A DNA stretch of 22,748 bases, taken from IMG/VR virus record IMGVR_UViG_3300030104_003808, positions 1 to 22,748 of that record; one strand, written 5' to 3'. Under the pieces are notes generated by a model. It did not search any database. It worked only from the letters and a program-made list of their open reading frames with translations, and had not been told where the DNA came from. The DNA is from a virus. Made by a program: the position numbers and the translations under genes. Position 1 is the first letter of the stretch. Each line of letters opens with the position of its first letter. This document shows positions 20,782 through 22,748 of this stretch, in pieces.

Positions 20782-22441
20782 ATTACCTACGCCTACACGC
20801 GCACAATACGCCATTGCAGACTATCTACAACACGGTCCTAAACGTCTACAGATTCAAGCCTTCCGAGGAATCGGTAAATCTTGGATTACAGGTGCTTTCG
20901 TGTTGTGGACACTCTTTAAAGATCCAGAAAAGAAGATCATGATTATCTCAGCGTCTAAAGAACGTGCAGATAATATGTCCATCTTCCTACAAAAACTAAT
21001 CATTGAGACGCCTTGGCTATCTCACTTACAACCTAAATCAGATGACTCTCGCTGGTCTCGTATTAGCTTTGATGTTAATTGTAGTCCTCACCAGGCCCCC
21101 TCAGTCAAATCAGTAGGAATCACAGGCCAATTGACGGGATCTCGTGCAGATTTAATGATTCTGGACGACATCGAAGTACCTGGCAACTCAATGACAGAAA
21201 TGATGCGCGAGAAACTTCTACAACTTTGTACTGAAGCTGAATCCATCCTTACTCCTAAAGATGACAGTCGCATCATGTACTTGGGTACTCCTCAAACTGT
21301 CTTTACTGTCTACAGAAAACTCGCAGAACGTAACTATAGACCTTTTATTTGGCCAGCTCGCTTCCCACGTAATTTATCTAATTACGAAGGTCTAATTGCA
21401 CCTCAATTACAAGAAGATATTGATCAAGGTGCAGAAAAATGGCAAGTAACTGACCCAGATAGATTTAATGAAGATGACCTTATTGAACGTGAAGCAGCAA
21501 TGGGCAGAAGCAACTTCATGCTTCAGTTCATGCTCGATACCTCGCTTAGTGACGCTGAAAAGTTTCCACTCAAAATGGCTGATCTCATTGTTACTAGCGT
21601 CAATCCAACTACTGCGCCCGATTCAATCGTATGGTGCTCCGATCCAAGGAACGTCATCCGTGACGCTCCCACTGTCGGCTTACCTGGAGATTATTTCTAC
21701 AGTCCAATGCAGCTCCAAGGAGAATGGGATTCCTACCAAGAAACAATCTGCTCAGTTGATCCGTCGGGTCGTGGCTCAGATGAAACAGCAGCAGCTTATA
21801 TCTCGCAGCGTAATGGTTTCCTGTACTTGCACGAAATGCGAGCTTACAGAGATGGGTACTCTGATTCAACGCTACTCGATATCCTCAAGGGGTGTAGCAA
21901 GTTTGGTGTCACCAAATTAGTTATCGAAACAAACTTCGGTGATGGTATCGTCGCTGAACTATTTAAAAAACACTTAGTAAATACTAAACAAGGTATAGAT
22001 GTCGAAGAAGTTAGAGCAACTGTACGCAAAGAAGCACGTATTATCGACTCTCTGGAACCCGTTCTCAACCAGCATCGTCTTGTTGTGGATCGCTCTGTTA
22101 TTGATTGGGACTACAACTCCAACAAAGACGCTCCCCCTGAAGAACGACTCCTCTACATGCTCTTCTATCAGATGAGCCGCATGTGCCAAGAAAAAGGCGC
22201 AGTTAAACACGATGACAGAATTGACTGCCTAGCTCAAGGTGTTAAATACTTCACTGAAGCTATGTCCATCTCTGCTCAAGATCAAATAAATCACCGTAAA
22301 TATGAAGAGTGGATTGACCTTCTTCATGCCTCAATAGATGACCCTCAACAGTCAGCTAATCACCTCGTCCTAGGTCTGACAAAAGAACAAAGACAACAAG
22401 CTAGAGGTACTTCTAAAAACCCTGTCCCTAACTGGGTTTAA
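20711..22441 (+). CDS. terL: Large terminase subunit (T7 gp19-like DNA packaging ATPase/nuclease)
   Basis: 576 aa from ATG 20711 (T7 gp19: 586 aa). It translocates DNA into the prohead and cuts concatemers. Walker A is QAFRGIGKS (K56), followed by the family block IMIISASKERAD (77-87). SVGITGQLTGSRADLMILDD (134-153) contains Walker B with D152-D153, and YLGTPQT is motif III. The RNase-H-like nuclease has D350 (SVDPSGRGSDE), E406 (VIETNFGDG) and KHDDRIDCL (D501, D502, D505). The frame is open from 20636, but ATG 20711 gives the T7-like N-terminus (LDFRIFLQALWQQLELPTPT) and has GGAG at 20705-20708. The start lies inside the sulfotransferase-like gene. Structured intergenic DNA follows the stop. 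Confidence 0.97.
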   Translation: MTSTLDLMLLDFRIFLQALWQQLELPTPTRAQYAIADYLQHGPKRLQIQAFRGIGKSWITGAFVLWTLFKDPEKKIMIISASKERADNMSIFLQKLIIETPWLSHLQPKSDDSRWSRISFDVNCSPHQAPSVKSVGITGQLTGSRADLMILDDIEVPGNSMTEMMREKLLQLCTEAESILTPKDDSRIMYLGTPQTVFTVYRKLAERNYRPFIWPARFPRNLSNYEGLIAPQLQEDIDQGAEKWQVTDPDRFNEDDLIEREAAMGRSNFMLQFMLDTSLSDAEKFPLKMADLIVTSVNPTTAPDSIVWCSDPRNVIRDAPTVGLPGDYFYSPMQLQGEWDSYQETICSVDPSGRGSDETAAAYISQRNGFLYLHEMRAYRDGYSDSTLLDILKGCSKFGVTKLVIETNFGDGIVAELFKKHLVNTKQGIDVEEVRATVRKEARIIDSLEPVLNQHRLVVDRSVIDWDYNSNKDAPPEERLLYMLFYQMSRMCQEKGAVKHDDRIDCLAQGVKYFTEAMSISAQDQINHRKYEEWIDLLHASIDDPQQSANHLVLGLTKEQRQQARGTSKNPVPNWV

Positions 22442-22446
22442 GAGCG

Positions 22447-22481
22447 GTCCCACCCTTATACAGGGAGGAGAGAGGGTGGAC
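22447..22481 (+). promoter_or_regulatory. Bulged hairpin with an alternative small hairpin after terL
   Basis: GTCC (22447-22450) plus ACCCT (22452-22456) pairs with AGGGTGGAC (22473-22481), leaving one bulged C at 22451 and a 16-nt loop. The inner CCCT (22453-22456) can instead pair with AGGG (22462-22465) around a 5-nt loop. No U-tract follows, so it is not by itself an intrinsic terminator. It begins only 5 nt after the terL stop and could stabilise the 3' end or be an RNase III-like site. Confidence 0.45.
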
Positions 22482-22496
22482 TCGAATTCCTGGACT

Positions 22497-22522
22497 GGGG
22501 AAGAGCCTGAATCTTCCCCTTT
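22497..22522 (+). terminator. Probable intrinsic terminator ending the late operon
   Basis: GGGGAAGA (22497-22504) and TCTTCCCC (22512-22519) form a perfect 8-bp stem with a 7-nt loop. A short T-rich end (TTTAATAATAT from 22520) follows. The U-tract is shorter than in the two other terminators, but the position 55 nt after terL, at the end of the late genes, agrees with T7-type organisation. Confidence 0.7.
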
Positions 22523-22525
22523 AAT

Positions 22526-22547
22526 AATATCCCCGGTAATGGATATT
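22526..22547. repeat. Inverted repeat AATATCC...GGATATT
   Basis: AATATCC (22526-22532) and GGATATT (22541-22547) form a perfect 7-bp dyad with an 8-nt spacer (CCGGTAAT). It lies directly after the probable terminator and has no T-run. It could be a binding site or a third hairpin of the terL 3' region. In T7-like phages this area is close to the genome end and packaging signals, but nothing specific can be read. Confidence 0.4.
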
Positions 22548-22589
22548 CCGTAAACACCGCCAGACACAATAAACCCAACTGACACAAAC

Positions 22590-22644
22590 TTGATATATCT
22601 ACTTATTGATCTTGTTGATATATATGAATTATATCATATATCAA
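22590..22644 (+). promoter_or_regulatory. AT-rich repeats and dyad with promoter-like hexamers
   Basis: TTGATATAT occurs at 22590-22598 and again at 22615-22623. The second copy is the left arm of an imperfect dyad whose right arm is TCATATATCAA (22634-22644), with a 2-nt length difference between arms. TTGATC (22607-22612) is 17 bp before TATATC (22630-22635), and TTGATA (22615-22620) is 16 bp before TATATC (22637-22642), both fair matches to host sigma70-type -35/-10 hexamers. A promoter with an operator-like dyad for the gene starting at 22680 is the natural reading. AT-rich DNA produces such matches easily, so this is tentative. Confidence 0.4.
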
Positions 22645-22679
22645 TTCCGTGATTACATCCACTATACATACACATATAC

Positions 22680-22748
22680 ATGAAAAGAATACCTTTCCCC
22701 CACAATGATAAAGACTTCATTGTTGAGTATCACAAAACAAGAGAAGGT
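22680..22748 (+). CDS. Start of a further gene, cut by the window end
   Basis: ATG at 22680 opens a frame that stays open through the last base (23 codons), beginning MKRIPFPHNDKDFIVEYHKT. No SD is evident; the upstream sequence is AT-rich and promoter-like. It comes after the late-operon terminator, so it may be a small terminal gene or, if the genome was assembled as a circle, the first early gene. No family can be named from 23 residues. The fragment is too short for certainty that it is coding. Confidence 0.45.
   Translation, partial: MKRIPFPHNDKDFIVEYHKTREG

Noticed and set aside
22447-22500. tRNA-like or attachment-site-like stretch (ACTCGAATTCC resembles a T-loop).
   Set aside because: The flanking bases do not form a 5-bp T stem, the loop starts CTCGAAT rather than TTCGAAT, and no D or anticodon arm can be drawn. 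No integrase is in the window to support an att site.

Overview
The window is the late (structural, lysis and packaging) half of a T7-like podovirus genome (Autographiviridae type) that infects a cyanobacterium, most likely marine Synechococcus or Prochlorococcus. All genes lie on the + strand, and the backbone order is that of T7 genes 10-11-12-14-15-16-17, lysis region, 18, 19. The cyanophage assignment rests on the overall gene set (374-residue capsid protein, very long tail-tube and core proteins, secreted Thr/Asn-rich proteins, strings of tiny basic proteins) and on a 17-residue protein carrying a YRGVxY motif, which I know from the cyanobacterial DUF4278 family. I see no tRNA, rRNA, CRISPR array, insertion sequence or photosynthesis gene.

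Layout. 1-523: tail end of an upstream gene (probably scaffold), a 56-aa gene, a 17-aa gene with a strong ribosome binding site, and a leader full of inverted repeats in front of the capsid gene. 524-1690: major capsid protein and a strong intrinsic terminator placed like T7 T-phi. 1703-5005: the two tail-tube (adaptor and nozzle) proteins. 5005-12892: three internal or ejection proteins replacing T7 gp14, gp15 and gp16. The gp15-like protein ends in an M15-type zinc peptidase domain, whereas the gp16-like protein lacks the lytic transglycosylase found in T7. 12912-15608: tail fibre with a T7-type N-terminal domain, an Ala/Ser/Thr heptad-repeat shaft and a C-terminal Peptidase_G2-like self-cleaving chaperone domain.

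15625-17966: a tightly overlapped series of small genes, several with signal peptides or membrane segments (candidate holin and envelope or lysis cassette), including two secreted proteins whose genes overlap out of frame by 193 nt. 17947-22441: the packaging region. The small terminase (17947) and large terminase (20711) are separated by about 2.5 kb of accessory DNA: a basic protein, an HNH endonuclease, an 18-aa basic peptide, a perfect intrinsic terminator, a 459-aa protein with a His-Me-finger-like HH/N/H pattern plus Gly/Ala-rich hydrophobic segments, and a sulfotransferase-like P-loop protein that overlaps terL. After terL come three inverted repeats (one a probable terminator), an AT-rich dyad with promoter-like hexamers, and the start of a further gene, so the late operon ends here and the next (probably early or terminal) region begins.

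Co-ordination: stop/start overlaps of the TAATG, TGATG and ATGA kinds link most genes, so most translation is probably coupled. Transcription is probably graded by the terminators after the capsid gene, before the 459-aa gene and after terL. All product names come from recognising motifs and gene order by eye; no database search was run. The best candidates for something undescribed are the 18851-20781 nuclease-like plus sulfotransferase-like insert inside the terminase pair, and the overlapping secreted-protein pair at 16360-17180.
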